Below, one piece after another: positions 1-11,609 of a DNA stretch of 64,000 nt. This DNA comes from Eulemur rufifrons (taxonomy: Eukaryota > Chordata > Mammalia > Primates > Lemuridae), in the NCBI RefSeq assembly GCF_041146395.1, contig NC_090989.1, positions 223,914,843 through 223,978,842 on the forward strand. Reading direction: 5' to 3'. Both the position numbers and the translations under genes were made by a program. The notes beneath the pieces are model-generated. The model was not told where the DNA came from, ran no database searches, and saw only the letters and a list, made by a program, of their open reading frames with translations. Position 1 is the stretch's first letter; every line of letters begins with the position of its first letter.

Positions 1-103
1 AAGGCAGCCATGCTGTTATGGCTCAGGATGCATTGCAGGGTATGGACAGCTGTAACATTTCACCCAGATCCTGGCCAACAGGGACACATTCAGATAACCT
101 TTA

Positions 104-410
104 TTTTTTATTTTTTATTTTTTTTTTTTTTGAGACAGGGTCTTGCTCTGTTATCCCAGGTAGAGTACAGTGGCATCAGTCTAGCTCACAGAACCTCAAA
201 CTCCTGGGCTCAAGTGATCCTCCTGCCTCAGCCTCCCAAGTAGCTGGGACTACAGGCATATGCCACAACACCCAGGTAATTTTTCTATTTTTAGTAGAGA
301 CAGGGTCTCGCCGTTGCTCAGGTTGGTCTCAAACTCTTGAGCTCAGCTATCCTCCTGTCTCGGCCTCCCAGAGTGCTAGGATTACATGTGTGAGCCACCA
401 TGCCCGGCCT
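104..410 (-). mobile_element. Alu SINE, full length, minus strand
   Basis: The antisense of a dimeric Alu runs from a T-rich tail at about 104-131 to the GGCCGGGC-type head at 410. It is bounded by a 13-base target-site duplication, cagataaccttta (91-103) and caaataaccttta (411-423), with one mismatch. The second monomer has the GCTCAGG wording typical of strepsirrhine Alus. It is a pol III-derived retroposon and the many substitutions suggest an old copy. Confidence 0.95.
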
Positions 411-689
411 CAAATAACCTTTAAAGTTATGAAAAACATTTATTAAGTGGGCATGTGATCTTTTGGAGTTCAGATTCGAAAGATTATTTTTCATTCGAAT
501 GCCTTTTTGAGGACCAAATGTAAAGAAAGGGGGCTGAAATATAGGTGTCAGCATGGGATTTTCCTCCCTCCTCTCAATTCCTTCTTTCCTAGCCTAATCC
601 GCCTACTCACCCTCCACAAGAGCTAAGCGACAAACTCTTTGTTAGCATAAGGCATGTAAAGTATGCTCTAGGAGGAGGCTGCTATTCGT

Positions 690-832
690 AGAAGTCCCTG
701 GACCAGCAGCCTCAGCACCACCTGGGCGTTTATTAGCAGTGCAGACTCTCGGGCCCCAGCCCAGACCTACTGACTCGGAATCTGCGTTTTAACAGAACCC
801 CCAGGTGAAGGTTGACAAGCACTGGTGTAGAA
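690..832. mobile_element. MER5A/MER5B-like hAT MITE relic
   Basis: The segment contains the family's typical words: cacctgggcg near one end, gggccccagcccagacc in the middle, then aatctgcgttttaacag and ccccaggtg near the other end. It is diverged and its ends are eroded. These are short non-autonomous DNA transposons mobilised by hAT-Charlie transposases. Confidence 0.7.
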
Positions 833-1470
833 ATACATATAGGACCCTCCTCTGTGACACCTAAAGAAGCCGACTTTGGGCCTCTAGGATGGGTCCAGGT
901 TCACAGAGAGGGATAGACAAAAGCAAAGGCGATGATGATGAGGGAAAGGAAGTGGCACTAAGATGAGAGAGGAGGGTGTCCTGACACCTACTCTGGGTGC
1001 ACACTGGGCAGGTGGACAGGGTGACGTGTTGGGAGAAATGAATGTTACCGTCACCTGGACGCCATGTACAGCTGTCATCGTGTTTCTGGTAATGGAGTGA
1101 CACCTCTCATCCTTCCCAGGATTGTCAACATAACCAAGGGGTTACATGTGGCTCTGAAACTTTGAGGGGAAATGTTCTTTTTAAAGCTAAACTGCTTCTG
1201 CAAATGTGGCACATAAAGAATACATTTAAAAATAATTTTTTTAATCAGAGACTCACTTTTTCCAAAAACGTAAGTTGGGGATGTTCATGCCTAGATTTAC
1301 TTTCCCTGTGAACAGACTCGCCCCACCAACCGCCTTCTCCATACCTCCCCTCGGCTGTCTCGTGGTACAACAAACACAGCCTGAGCAACCTGCTGGCTGC
1401 GAGGGTCTCTTGGCACGTGGTCTGTGTAAATGGCATCACCATCTGCCTAATTAATCAAGAGAGAAGTCTG
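833..1470. other. Unassigned unique sequence
   Basis: No repeat family, exon or RNA gene could be recognised. The only open frames are short and antisense, with no codon pattern or familiar protein motif. Confidence 0.5.
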
Positions 1471-1474
1471 GGAG

Positions 1475-2232
1475 TCCCTCTCCATTCCTGATTCTCCCCT
1501 TTCACCATCCCCCACATCTATTCCAGCAGGAAGTCCTGTCAATTCCACCTCCAACATACCTATTTAAGCCATGGTCTTCTCTGTATTCCCACTGTCACCA
1601 CCTCACTCTTGGCCACCATGATCTCTTGCCTGGCCTCCTGCAGTAACCCCCTAATTGACCTACCTTCTTCCATTCCCGCCCTGCCTCTGAGAGGTAATTA
1701 TAAACCTCTTAAGCATTGAGCCATATCCCTTCCCATGTCAACCCTCCTCAGTGCATTTAGGGAAACATTCAAATCCATACCAGGATTTTTCTTGAAGGCC
1801 CCTCCTGAACCCCTCTTGTCCTATTACACCCCCACTGGATAAACTCCATCCACATTGGTCTCTTCCTTGAATTGCCAAGCAGGCTTTTGCATGTGCTATT
1901 ACCACTTCCTGGAATCTTTCCCCCTCACTCTTTCCAGTGTTAACTCCTTTTTATCTTTATGTTTGAATGTCACCACCTGAGAGAGGCTCCATCCATAACT
2001 AAAGTAGGATTTCTCTATAATCCCCTTGCTTATCCCCCTGTTTCCATCAGAGCATTTATTACAAATTAAAAGAATTTTTGTTTATTTTTCTATTTCTTTT
2101 GAGTTGTCCTTGCATCAGTATGCACTCCATGGAGGCATGGGGTTATCTGTCTTGAATGCCGCCCTTTGCCCTGGACTCTGAGTAGTGCCTGGCAAAAGTA
2201 GTAGTTCAATACATATATAGTGAGTAAATGAC
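1475..2232 (+). mobile_element. L2 LINE, 3' portion
   Basis: The plus strand follows the end of L2. It begins with the part coding the end of the reverse transcriptase protein (aagtcctgtcaattccacc, then atctcttgcctggcctcctg) and continues through the 3' non-coding part (aatgtcaccacctgagag, actctgagtagtgcctgg, gtagttcaatac). The copy is ancient, with many indels and no intact reading frame. Confidence 0.8.
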
Positions 2233-2234
2233 AG

Positions 2235-2980
2235 CCAGAATTACATAGGTTCACTCTGCATGTTCCAACATTGAATTGGGATTTCTGAAAATCTTAGAAT
2301 TCTTGGTAGATACATTTCTATGCAGAGAATTTCTGATTCTGCCTTTTGTTAGACTCTAAGTAGAGTAATTTCTAATTATGAGAATTCTAAGAGATCACTG
2401 ATTTCCTTGTGACCAAGTATTGCCTACCAATAATTTTTTCATATATGTTAGACTAGGTGTTCGTTCAAATGAATCACACTGGGGAATTTGTTCTAAATTC
2501 CTGAACTATCAAAAAGTCAAACCAAAGATCACATGGCTCTTTCCCCATCGCTTGTACAATTGCACTGTCGAAGATTTAATCCTTGTAGGTGTTTTAGCTC
2601 TTGATTTAACAAACAATGAGCATTTGTTAACAACTGAATTATCTACAGCCTGCTTTCTGAAATGGAAAATTAAAGTATTGCAGCTACAATATCATAGATT
2701 TGCTTTGCTTCTGGGATCCAAACCATCCATGCAAATTTGTACAGATCTGCCCTCTGAAAGAGTTGAGGCTGGACTCAACAAAACAGGCTACAGACAAATA
2801 AGCATTTTTCACAAAATTTGAAATTTAGAGCCACTGCTCTGATATAGCGTATTATCAGGCACCTACTGTTCATGCCATTGCTAAGCAACAGGTGGTGTTT
2901 ACCATTCTTTAATTTATTCTTCTGTGATTCTCTTCTTGTTCCTGTTTTATATTGCTCAGCCTGCTTCTCTGGGGCCTTTT
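2235..2980. other. Unassigned; contains a small inverted repeat
   Basis: No family was recognised. A perfect 12-base inverted repeat (tcttagaattct at 2292-2303, agaattctaaga at 2381-2392) encloses 77 bases. A 133-codon open frame at 2420-2821 (+) has no recognisable motif and AT-rich composition, so I treat it as chance. Confidence 0.45.
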
Positions 2981-2984
2981 CCTG

Positions 2985-3470
2985 CACTTACTGCTTTGGT
3001 GTCAGTGTCCTCAGAGCTCTGATCTCAGCCCCATTCTCAGTCCACATTGTCTCCTTAAGCCATCTGGCCACACACTTCCATGGCTTCCATCTGCAGCTGG
3101 ATGCAGATGGAACTCAAAGCTCCTTCTTCTGTCTGAGATTCTCTCCTCAGAGCCACAGATCTCTACTCCCAAAGCCTTTTGAGTAAGTCCTTTTGAATGT
3201 GCTACAGAAAACTCAGATTCAACTCTTACAAAATCAAACTCACTAACAGCTCCTGATCTTCAAAGAAAATTCCTGCTCTTCTTCCCAAGAAAGGTCCCAT
3301 CACTTACCCTGATCCAGAAAGCTGAGAATCATCTGGGACTTATCCATCTTGTTTACTCCCAAATTCTATCATACTCCAAATACTTTCAATTTTATTTGCT
3401 AAATATTTTTCGGACATGTCTCCACCATGCTACATCCTTTTCTTTGGTTCAGCCCCTCACAGAATAAAAA
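2985..3470 (+). mobile_element. L2 LINE fragment, ORF2 end region
   Basis: Diverged L2 in sense orientation. It contains remains of the segments tcagagctctgatctcagcc, tccatggcttcc and gctgagaatcatctgg-gactt. It appears to continue after the MIR at 3475-3640, which suggests that the MIR inserted into this L2. Confidence 0.65.
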
Positions 3471-3474
3471 GAGT

Positions 3475-3640
3475 AAATACTTTTATTTTTAGGTGGCACT
3501 GTTCTAAGCACTTTGTATAAATTGTCATTTAATCCTGCACAGCTGCTCTCACCAGTTATTATTATAAACCTTGTTTTCAGATGAGGACATTGAGGCACAG
3601 AGGAACTGAGTAACTTGGCACAACCTGGCATTGCCCTTCA
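3475..3640 (-). mobile_element. MIR SINE, minus strand
   Basis: The antisense of MIR is seen as ggcactgttctaagcac, a short run of TTATT, cagatgaggacattgaggca and agtaacttggca. It lies between two L2 pieces. Confidence 0.8.
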
Positions 3641-3644
3641 GAAT

Positions 3645-4055
3645 TTTGCCCCAGCTGAGCTCTCCAACCCCCATGTCCTGGACTTGAGTCATATTCCAAA
3701 TCTGAGAGTTGATTTTTCTCTTTTTAATGCACTCCCCAGCTGGGTCCCCAACCCCTTATCATCTTGGTGAACACCAAACTAGTCTTCAATATTCAAATAT
3801 CACCTCCTCCTCATTTTCTTCTCTGAAAAATAAGATGTTTCTTCTTTGGTTTCCCATATCACCTGTACTATATAAATAGCTATTGTCTAATTGTAACATA
3901 ATTCTTTGTTATTATCCATGTCTCTAACCTGGACTGTGAGGTTTTTGAGGGTGTAGAGAATGCTATAGACAATTTTACATCCTAGACATTCTCGGTATAC
4001 TGTTTAGTTCCTAACTTGTTGTAGGGTGCTCGTCAAACACATTGTTTATGGGTTA
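3645..4055 (+). mobile_element. L2 LINE fragment, 3' end
   Basis: L2 3' words such as tccccaaccccttatc, gtctctaacctggactgtgagg and tagttcctaacttg are visible on the plus strand. It is probably the downstream half of the L2 starting at 2985. Confidence 0.55.
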
Positions 4056-4178
4056 AGAACTAGGACCTGAGGGTATGGAAAGTGATAGCTTAAACAGTAG
4101 ACTAGAGTCTTCCCAGTGAATTTTACAGGCATAATTTCTAGAAATTTCCAGTCTTCGAGTTTAAGCATCCATCTAATA

Positions 4179-4405
4179 CAGTCAGGCACCAACTTGTGAT
4201 GCCTTTACTTAAAATTTTTTTGGTTTTACAATGGTAGGAAAGCAATATGCATTCTGTATGTTCCTCAACTAATGATGGGATTGTGTCTGGATAATTCATC
4301 ATAATTTGAAAATATCATATATTGTGCCCATTTTCAACTCATGATATTTTCTATTTATGATGGGTTCACTGAGCTGTAACCCCATCATGAGTCAAGGAGC
4401 ATCTG
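4179..4405 (+). mobile_element. Tigger-type MITE (Tc1/mariner group)
   Basis: The element begins cagtcaggcacc and ends aaggagcatctg. It is flanked on both sides by TA (4177-4178 and 4406-4407), the expected target duplication. The inner wording (ttttacaatggtaggaaagc and catgatattttc-tatttatgatgggtt) matches the Tigger-derived non-autonomous elements I remember. It has no coding capacity. Confidence 0.75.
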
Positions 4406-4431
4406 TACATGATTCTCTTCTACAAAATTCA

Positions 4432-5420
4432 CTCATTCAGTAGACATTTCTTGAGTGCCTGTTACAAATTAGTACCATGCTGAGATGTGGGCAACACAAA
4501 GAACAAGGCATACATCTATTTCTAATAACAGCAAGTCTGTTTAGGGGTTACTCTAAGTGTGGGGGACTCAAATCAGAATAGGCAGTACCCATGCATTGTG
4601 ACAGGAACCATGGGACAGGAAGACCCATGGATTATGTTGTAGGGTGAGAGGAAGTCTTGGCCATGCTGGTACCTCCAACTGCAGGAGGGCAAGGCACCTA
4701 CCATTCCAGAAAACAAGGAAACCACTGACTTTTCCGAACTCTGATATAACTTGATTTTGCCAAATAGGTAAGCAAGAGACAGAAGATGAAGGTCTTTGTT
4801 GCCATGCTAAGAACCTTTGGGTTCATCCTAAAAGTTATGGCTAGTTGTGAAGGGTTTTAGACAAGGCACTAACATAACTGATATGTCTTTAGAAATCACC
4901 CTGGCAGTGAGAAGCAGAGATAAGACAGTTGTTCGGTAATCTAGGTGAGAAATAACAAAATTCTGGCCAAAGATATCTGCAGTGGAGAATGAGAATTAGG
5001 GGATGTGAGGTAAATTAGTAGCATAGAATCCACACAGCCTAGTGACTGATTGAACATACAAAGTGGCACAAACAAGAAGGAAGAGTTAAGTATGGCTCCC
5101 AGACTGGTGGGATGACAGAACCATTCACAGAGATATGGAATACGAGAGGAGGGCCAGAGGGGTGGGGAGGAATTGAGTTCACATTTGGAAATAATTGAGA
5201 TGGCAGTGCTAGTGTGCTAGTGAAGATATTCCATAGAATCTATTTAAAATTCATAGAGGAGGAAAAATAAGAGTTCTGAGTTGGAGATAATGTATGAGAA
5301 ATTATCAACATATGAACATTAAATGAAAGAGAAAAGGGGAAGGACTAAGGATGGACCCCCGAGCTATAGCCATGCAAGGCATAAGGGGAAATGCTGGTGA
5401 GGTGCCAGGTGCCCGTCTTC
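4432..5420 (-). mobile_element. L2 LINE, minus strand
   Basis: The antisense of the L2 3' half is recognised from its start (cattcagtagacatttcttgagtgcctg, split by substitutions) through tgaagggttttagacaagg, aatcaccctggcagtgag and tctaggtgagaaat to gaactaaggatggacccccgag-like wording. It is highly mutated and non-coding. Confidence 0.75.
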
Positions 5421-5424
5421 ACAG

Positions 5425-6580
5425 AGAAAGAGTCATGAAGTCATAATGCTCCTAGATACATGGCCATTGGTGTTGGGGCTATGCTAAGGCCATTGAAAGC
5501 AGAGTTGCCTATATGGGAGCCACATGCTCACCATAGACCAATGGGTTCCCAGTAGCCACAAGCAGGCTAAGTCTTTAATGAATGGAGAACATAATTTTAT
5601 TGTTAAATCTCTGAATAAGGTCAGGGAAATTAAATGTAGTTGAGGAATGGCATGAGCACAGATATGAATAGCAATCATTATCCCTCACAGCAAACTATTC
5701 TTAAATATTTTCCCAACTGTGCTAGTATTTATATATTTGATCTCATCTAACCTCAGGCATGTGTAGTTTCAGATTTTCATTTTTAGGGGAACACTACTAT
5801 ACCCCATGAGACTCAATAATAATACACAAGTCCAAGCACTTCAATTGTATTGAAGTTCATTATGTCTCCTAAAAGAGAGAGAGTGAGCACACAAGCCTGA
5901 GAATTAAAGCCTTTTTTTAAAGACTTATTTTGCAGCCTTCAGCAGCAATTCTTTGGTCCTTGTGGATAGGAATGTTTATCTATGTATTTATGTAATATGC
6001 AGTCCCACAGGGTCTAAGCACCTGGAAAATCTAATTAGCCTGGTCTTGATTGACTGTATGCAGGATAATGCCACAGTCCTCAGTCTGCTCTTCATCTCCT
6101 ACAGCGTGCTTACTGATATGAAAATGAAGGCAGTAAGAGTTTCCATGAGCAGCTGCCAAACTGGCTCCTTGTGGTATCTTGTCTGTGCAGAACAATTGCC
6201 CATAAATAAGGAGGTCTCACCACCAATCAGGGGCTGGGAAGTAGGCTGCACCCAGGGAGAAATCACAGCAGCAGGTTTTATGACTATAACCTAGTGACAC
6301 CATTAGTGGCAGAGTGTTTTTCAGCCCTTGCTGGGGACAGCCCGCCAGCAAACTGCATTGCATAGTTAGGAACTACAGTGAAAACATCAGGAAGAAGAAA
6401 TTTAAGATCTATTTTGTTTTGTTTTATTATTCTTTAGCAAAATATTGCTGCCACATTTGGCACTGACCTTGAAACTTGACAAAATCCATCCTGTAGAAAT
6501 GGTCTAAACTACCCTTTGTAGAAGTGGGGAGAACTTGATTGGGATGTTGATTAGTGAACCCCAAGCAGGAGTAGATTTAC
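5425..6580. other. Unassigned sequence
   Basis: No gene or repeat was identified. A 113-codon plus-strand frame (5953-6294) lacks any known motif, has no convincing splice context and is best read as chance. Confidence 0.45.
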
Positions 6581-6584
6581 CACG

Positions 6585-6765
6585 AAGCTAATGAAGCTTA
6601 AGCTTTCTGGCCCCTCACTGGCATAATCCCATTCAAAGGCCCTGTACTCCTAATTCTGTGTTGTCAGTTCGCATTCCGTATCGTAAGGAGGACCCCCAAG
6701 AGTTGCATAAACTTTAGGTCCCATCAAATCTTGATTGACTCCTGGGCCTAGGCCAAAATTTGTCT
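6585..6765. mobile_element. Possible old DNA-transposon relic
   Basis: The wording gtagatttaccacgaagc, ggcccctcactgg and gactcctgggcctagg is reminiscent of old mammalian hAT-like relics with a GATTTACCA start. I cannot name the family, and no ends or target duplication could be defined. Confidence 0.3.
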
Positions 6766-6844
6766 TGTGGCAGAGCCCAATCATTGCTCCATAGGATCTA
6801 TTTGGATCTATTCCCCTTCATTCATTGAATGATCTAACCACCTA

Positions 6845-7195
6845 CCCCAATCCAAGTTTTAGGTGGGCATGTCTGCTCATCTAGAGGTTACATTTCTCAG
6901 GCTCTTTAGAAGCTAGGTGGGGCATGTGACTGAGACATTTTTTTTGGTAGGATGTGAATAGAGGTAATATGCACAACTGCTGGGTTTTCCCTTTTCTAAA
7001 AGTGTACACTCCATTTTTCTCTTTCCCCCTTTTATTTTGGCTGAAAAAAGGATAGCTACCTTGGGCCCAGAGAGAGAAACCATATTAATTATAGCAGGTA
7101 ATCATAAACCATTTACCTTTGGACTGCTACTTGGGAAAGATACGAGCTCAAGTTTATTTAAGCCTCTGTACTTTTGAGGTCTTTTGCTCAGCCTG
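6845..7195 (+). mobile_element. LTR-like interspersed repeat (family X), plus strand
   Basis: The segment has a typical order of words: gctaggtggggcatgtgactgag, then a pyrimidine-rich middle, gctaccttgggcc, and the tail aagtttatttaagcctctgtacttttgaggtc, which resembles an LTR 3' end. Related sequence lies in the opposite orientation at 18130-18358 and 32615-33033. I recognise the family as common in mammals but do not trust my memory for its name. Confidence 0.5.
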
Positions 7196-7199
7196 TAAC

Positions 7200-8620
7200 T
7201 GGGTCAGGATCTACTTCAGAGGCAATGTGAAATGGACGGAGTGGGCAGAGTAAGCTTGAGTCAAAGCTTTTGACAAGTATTGCGGAGTCATAAGCCAGAG
7301 AGGCAGATGCTCAAGTGGCCAGGAATGGAATCATGATGAAGAGAGGGTTCTGAGTCAGGGAACTGATGGGCACAGGATGAGAGTGGGGGAAGGAGAGGCA
7401 GGACCCGGAGCATTGCCTCTTGTTGCCCATGGCTTGACACTGGGGCTTGAGTGTGTTGAGCTGTGTGGTGGCAAAGAGTCTATGAAGGAAGCTGTGTAAA
7501 CCATCAGACTTTATATGTCTTGACCTGTACCCCAGCCTTAGCTGATGGAACCAAGGATGAGTAGCTGATCCTAAGCTATCACTGACAGGCCACCCAGTAG
7601 TTCTGCACTGTTCTTCTCACAAGTGTGTTCTACTCTTAGTAGGACTGACTATCCTACTCACATCCTTTCTCATATGAAGTTCGAATGAGAGACCTAGAAA
7701 GAGAGAGTGAGCAGTTGGCAGTAGAGACAGAAGCCAAAAGACACTAAGAAAGAATACAATAAGATAAACCCACCAGGCAAAGGAAGCAGAGAGAAGAGTC
7801 AGGACAGGAGGCAGGTGGATGGAAGAACCACACAGCTCACTTGCTCCTGGGTTCTCAGGACTTTGGATGCAGAGTTAGAGCTACTGCTATACGCTGACAC
7901 TTCCTTAGTTCTTTATGAGAGTCTTGGTTTCACAGCTTCCGAGGAGGTATCTTTCCATGTGTAACCTTCCAATAAATCCGTTCCACTGAGATAAACTGAG
8001 CTGATTTGAAGATACAAAGCTAAGATAGCCAGAAAAACCTGCATTGTATCTCCTCTAAATTTTCTATTTCTTTCTCAATCTGGATTCATTATCTTCATGA
8101 CAGTGCTATCAATTAAAGGGGAATAAAAGGGAAGCCAGAGCTATTTTTGGGTCATGAAGGTCTGATGTTGAAGTTGGACACGTCAGGAAAGTGATGGAGT
8201 GTGTCCTTTGCATATAATTTGTCTAGATGAACCTCACAGCAGAATGACACCATGTCATTGTTCATGTTCGCAGCAGATACAAATTTAGACTAGTTTATGT
8301 GTATTTAGTCTCACTGCTGGAAGAGCTGTTAGAACGTTACCCACTCTTCTGGTGCTGTCCTGTGAATGCTTGCTATGTTGGAGGGAGGGAAAGAGATTTT
8401 GCACCATGTTCTGAAGACATTTACTTTAAGGAGATATTTTTCTGAAAAGGAAAGATGATAGCTTCAATAATACCTGGCAGGAATCTATAGAGCTCACAGT
8501 CATTTTTGCCTTATCTGATTTGTTCTCACCACTCCTTGGAGAGAAAAATGAGTGAGCAGAAGAAGCATTCTTTCAATTTTAGAAAACGAGGCTCCTAGCA
8601 TTTCCACCTGATCTCTTACT
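7200..8620. other. Unassigned sequence
   Basis: About 1.4 kb without a recognised repeat or exon. It is moderately purine-rich around 7320-7420 and 7680-7830. No long open frame is present. Confidence 0.45.
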
Positions 8621-8624
8621 TTTC

Positions 8625-8890
8625 TCTGAGGCCCATCCTCGTCTCCAGATCAATGAGCCTCTTTGACACCCTTGTTTGTGCTTTGCAACTACATGCCTTT
8701 GCGCCTCCGTCTCTGAGCAGGAAAATCCATTCCTCTGTCAGCTGAGACTTAACTTAAATTCCAGGGCCTCCTTGAGGTGAGGTGGCCAGAGGCTCTTTCT
8801 CTAGTTACTAGATGGTACTGCCATGTACCACATATTGCCTGGGAAGACTTCTGCAGAGATAATGTTCCCAGCCAGGTGTTAAGCACCTAG
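8625..8890 (+). mobile_element. Possible L2 LINE fragment
   Basis: Weak sense L2 resemblance: atgcctttgcgcctcc, cagctgagacttaacttaaattccagggcctcc and gtgttaagcacctag. The hAT MITE at 8895 may have inserted into its 3' end, since L2-end wording (tcaggaaattcttattgaagg) resumes after 9113. Confidence 0.4.
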
Positions 8891-8894
8891 AACA

Positions 8895-9113
8895 CGGATC
8901 AGCAAGCTATGACTTATGGGCCAGATCTAACCTGCTGCCTATTTTTGTAAGTGAATACAAACTTCATTTGGATGAATTAATATTTACTGGAATATCACCA
9001 CACCTATTTGTTTACATCTATGACTACTTTCATGCTCCAGCAGCAGATTGGGTACTTGTCTGCATCTCTAAATTATGTACTTTCTGGTCTTTTAAACAAG
9101 TTTGCTGATCCTT
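8895..9113 (+). mobile_element. hAT-Charlie MITE
   Basis: Inverted-repeat ends are visible: cggatcagcaagctatg at the left and caagtttgctgatccttg at the right. Between them are the family words gggccagatctaacctgctgcc and ttatttttgtaagtgaatac-like wording. It is non-autonomous, with no coding content. Confidence 0.75.
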
Positions 9114-9169
9114 GACAGAGAAGAAAGGGATCATACCCAATCTGCATCTGACACAGTGAAGACACTCAG

Positions 9170-9262
9170 GAAATTCTTATTGAAGGAAGCATGGAAGAAT
9201 GAAAGGAAGCAAGGAAGGAAAGGAGGAAAGAAGAAAAAAGAGAAGGAAGAAAGGAGGCACAC
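9170..9262 (+). repeat. Purine-rich GGAA/GAAAG low-complexity tract
   Basis: Nearly uninterrupted purines, with about ten GGAA units in imperfect register. The tract follows L2-end wording, so it may have grown from the L2 terminal tail. Confidence 0.85.
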
Positions 9263-9419
9263 GGAGATAAAGTGAATTGCCCTCAAATCATGTTGTGCAT
9301 GATGGAATATAAATAAGAACAGGATTTGAATCAGAATACACTCAGGATTGGCTATTTCAGGTAAAGAGACAGGTGGATGGGGTGTTGGAGGGACTGGGAT
9401 AAAAGGGGTTTTTCTACTT

Positions 9420-9920
9420 GACCATTACTGGGTCATAAACTACCCCCAAACTTAATGATGTAAAACAACTATTGTGTTGTATCTCATGATTTTGTGGGTT
9501 AGACATTTGGATAGGGCTTGGTTGGGTGATACTTCTGTTCCATGTAGTGTCAATGGAGACCACTTGATGGTATTCAGCTGGCAGATGGGCTGGTTCTTAA
9601 GGTCCAATTCAGCCTCACTCTAGGCCTGGTGCCTTGGTGGGAGCGTCCCTAAGGCTCAGCTCAGCTGCAGTGGTCCCGCTTCAGGGTGGTCAAGTTCCTT
9701 ACATGGAGCCTCACGGCTCCAGGAGTAAGTGTTTCAGCAAATAGGTAAAAGTTGTGCCATTTTTTATGATCTAACTACAGAAATCACATAATGACACTTC
9801 GCCCTAATCTATTGGTTGAAGTAGTCATGTGCCTGCTCAGATTCAAGAGGAGGGAACACAGACTCCACCTGTCAAAGGGAAAGCATCAAAGAATTTGTGA
9901 TCATGCTTCACACCAGCCAA
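9420..9920 (+). mobile_element. MLT2-type ERVL LTR, plus strand
   Basis: The start reads ataaactacccccaaacttaatg with taaaacaac following. The end reads gaggagggaacacagactcc, gcatcaaagaatttgtgatc. This is the order of an MLT2 LTR as I remember it. No internal ERV sequence adjoins it, so it looks like a solitary LTR. Confidence 0.75.
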
Positions 9921-9954
9921 GCGGAAAGAAGATGAAATAGTTGGAGGCAGGTAA

Positions 9955-10175
9955 CGAACATTTATGAAAGGCTTTTCATGGTTACTTCACCACAACCTTG
10001 TGAGAAAGGTATTATTATCCCCATCTTACAGCTTAAAGATGCATTTAAGATGAAATGGTTTATAATTAACTTACATAAAGTACTGAGCTAATGAGATATG
10101 AAGTTATGATTTCAACCCAGGTCTGTCTAACTCCAACTCTGGAGCTTTTTCCATTATACAGTGATGCCTGTCATA
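9955..10175 (-). mobile_element. MIR SINE, minus strand
   Basis: Antisense MIR: cttcaccacaaccttgtgagaaaggtattattatcccc, later ttcaacccaggtctgtctaactccaac and tccattatacagtgatgcc. Nearly the full consensus length is represented. Confidence 0.85.
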
Positions 10176-10479
10176 AAGAAATGAAGAGTCAACCAGAGCA
10201 GACAAAGCAATGACGGGGTTAAAGGGAAAGGCCATGGTCTTTGCCTTCTTATTCTTGGGAAACAGTTATCAGGGGCAGCAGGCCCCTGAGTACCCTTCAG
10301 AGAAGACAGAATGCCCCGGCGCAGCAACAGTTCCTGAAACCCCAGTCTGAGAGGTGCTGGGTCTATCTCTTCTCCAATTCCTGGTCAGCTACACCAGGCA
10401 GTCTTTGCCCAGGGTCACCATACCTTTGACCCCTTAAAAGGATGATACTGGTGGAACAGCTCCACCACCTCCTGTGCAG

Positions 10480-10722
10480 TAACAGGTGACTCTCACATCT
10501 CTGCCTTCAGACCCCGTCTCTCACATGGGCAAGCTCTAAGCCCGCCTTCAAACTCCCTATAGGCCGCCTCTACTTTGATGTTCTCCAACTCAGGCTCAAC
10601 ATGTCAGGACACAAGTCATTTCCCAAAGTGTCGTTTTCCCAGCACCTGCTCCTCCTACCCTCCTAGGTTTCCAGGTCCAAGAATCCTCAATGATTGCTCC
10701 TTTGCCTCCTCCCATGGTGCAG
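10480..10722 (+). mobile_element. L2 LINE fragment (left half)
   Basis: Sense L2 wording: actccctataggccgcctc, ctcaggctcaacatgtcagg, agcacctgctcctcctaccc. It is interrupted by the MIR at 10725-10977. Confidence 0.65.
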
Positions 10723-10724
10723 GA

Positions 10725-10977
10725 CAGTGCTGCATGGTAGCTTATCACACGGGCTCTGGTACTGTGCTGCCTGGGTTTGAGTCCCTGTTGGTCTTTTCTT
10801 AGTTATTTGACTTCAGGCAAATTATTTCACCTCACTGAGCCTCAGTTTTCTAAGTTGTGAGATAGCAACAATAATAGTACCTCCTCAGAGCACTTTTAGG
10901 AGAATTGGGTTAACGTATTGAAGTGTTTAGAATAACACTTGGTACACGCTAGGCACTTAAACATTAGCTATCATTAT
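10725..10977 (+). mobile_element. MIR SINE, plus strand, near full length
   Basis: Sense MIR from catggtagcttatcacacgggctctgg through gcctgggtttgagtccc, ctcactgagcctcagttttc and aatagtacctcctcagagc to ggtacacgctaggcac. L2-like wording on both sides suggests that it inserted into an L2. Confidence 0.9.
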
Positions 10978-11110
10978 GTTCAACTGGTCTCTAAGTTCTA
11001 GTAATTTTTCTTTTATTTAGGGTCATTTTTCTTACCACCATCACTATCTTAGTTCAGGTCCTAATGGCCTTATCCCCATGTAACTGTAATCTTCAAAACA
11101 GAGGAGATCT
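10978..11110 (+). mobile_element. Possible L2 fragment (right half)
   Basis: Weak L2 resemblance (tctctaagttctag, accaccatcactatcttagttcaggtcc), matching the ORF2-end segment expected after the piece at 10480-10722. Confidence 0.4.
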
Positions 11111-11164
11111 ATGCCCTCTCTTCTATACCAATCCATGCTGCATGTAGCTGGCTAGAAAACCCTC

Positions 11165-11385
11165 ACCATTTATTGACCTCCTATGTACTGGGCACTACAC
11201 CAAGCATTTTAGAGATATAATCTATAACTTTAGCAACATCTTGCTCAGCTAACATGACTATTACTCCTCCCCAAGACAGATGAGGACACTGGCCTCAGAG
11301 AAGTAACTTATCCAAGGTCATGTGGCTAATAAGTGCCAGAGTCAAGATAAGAAACTTGGTGATCTTTTATTACACCATATTTCAT
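11165..11385 (-). mobile_element. MIR SINE, minus strand
   Basis: Antisense MIR: ccatttattgacctcctatg-tactgggcactacaccaagc, then agatgaggacactggcctc, gaagtaacttatccaaggtc and ataagtgccagagtcaaga. Confidence 0.88.
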
Positions 11386-11609
11386 TCTTCTATGACATTG
11401 GACTTCAGTATTTAATAAATCATCTCCCTGCTTAGAAATTTAGGTAAATAAACAAGAAAATGAATCAATGACTTCAGGGAAAAAGAGCTAGAAACCTTCA
11501 AAAGTTTTCTATTACATATAGGATTTCTTTCAATCTAATATTTAAACATATGAAAATTTAGCCCTAAATTAATTTTCTAATGAAATCTTTGGTACTTCTC
11601 AGCCCAAAC

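Noticed and set aside
2420..2821. 133-codon plus-strand frame
   Set aside because: AT-rich, no motif, no splice or promoter context. Chance is the simpler reading.
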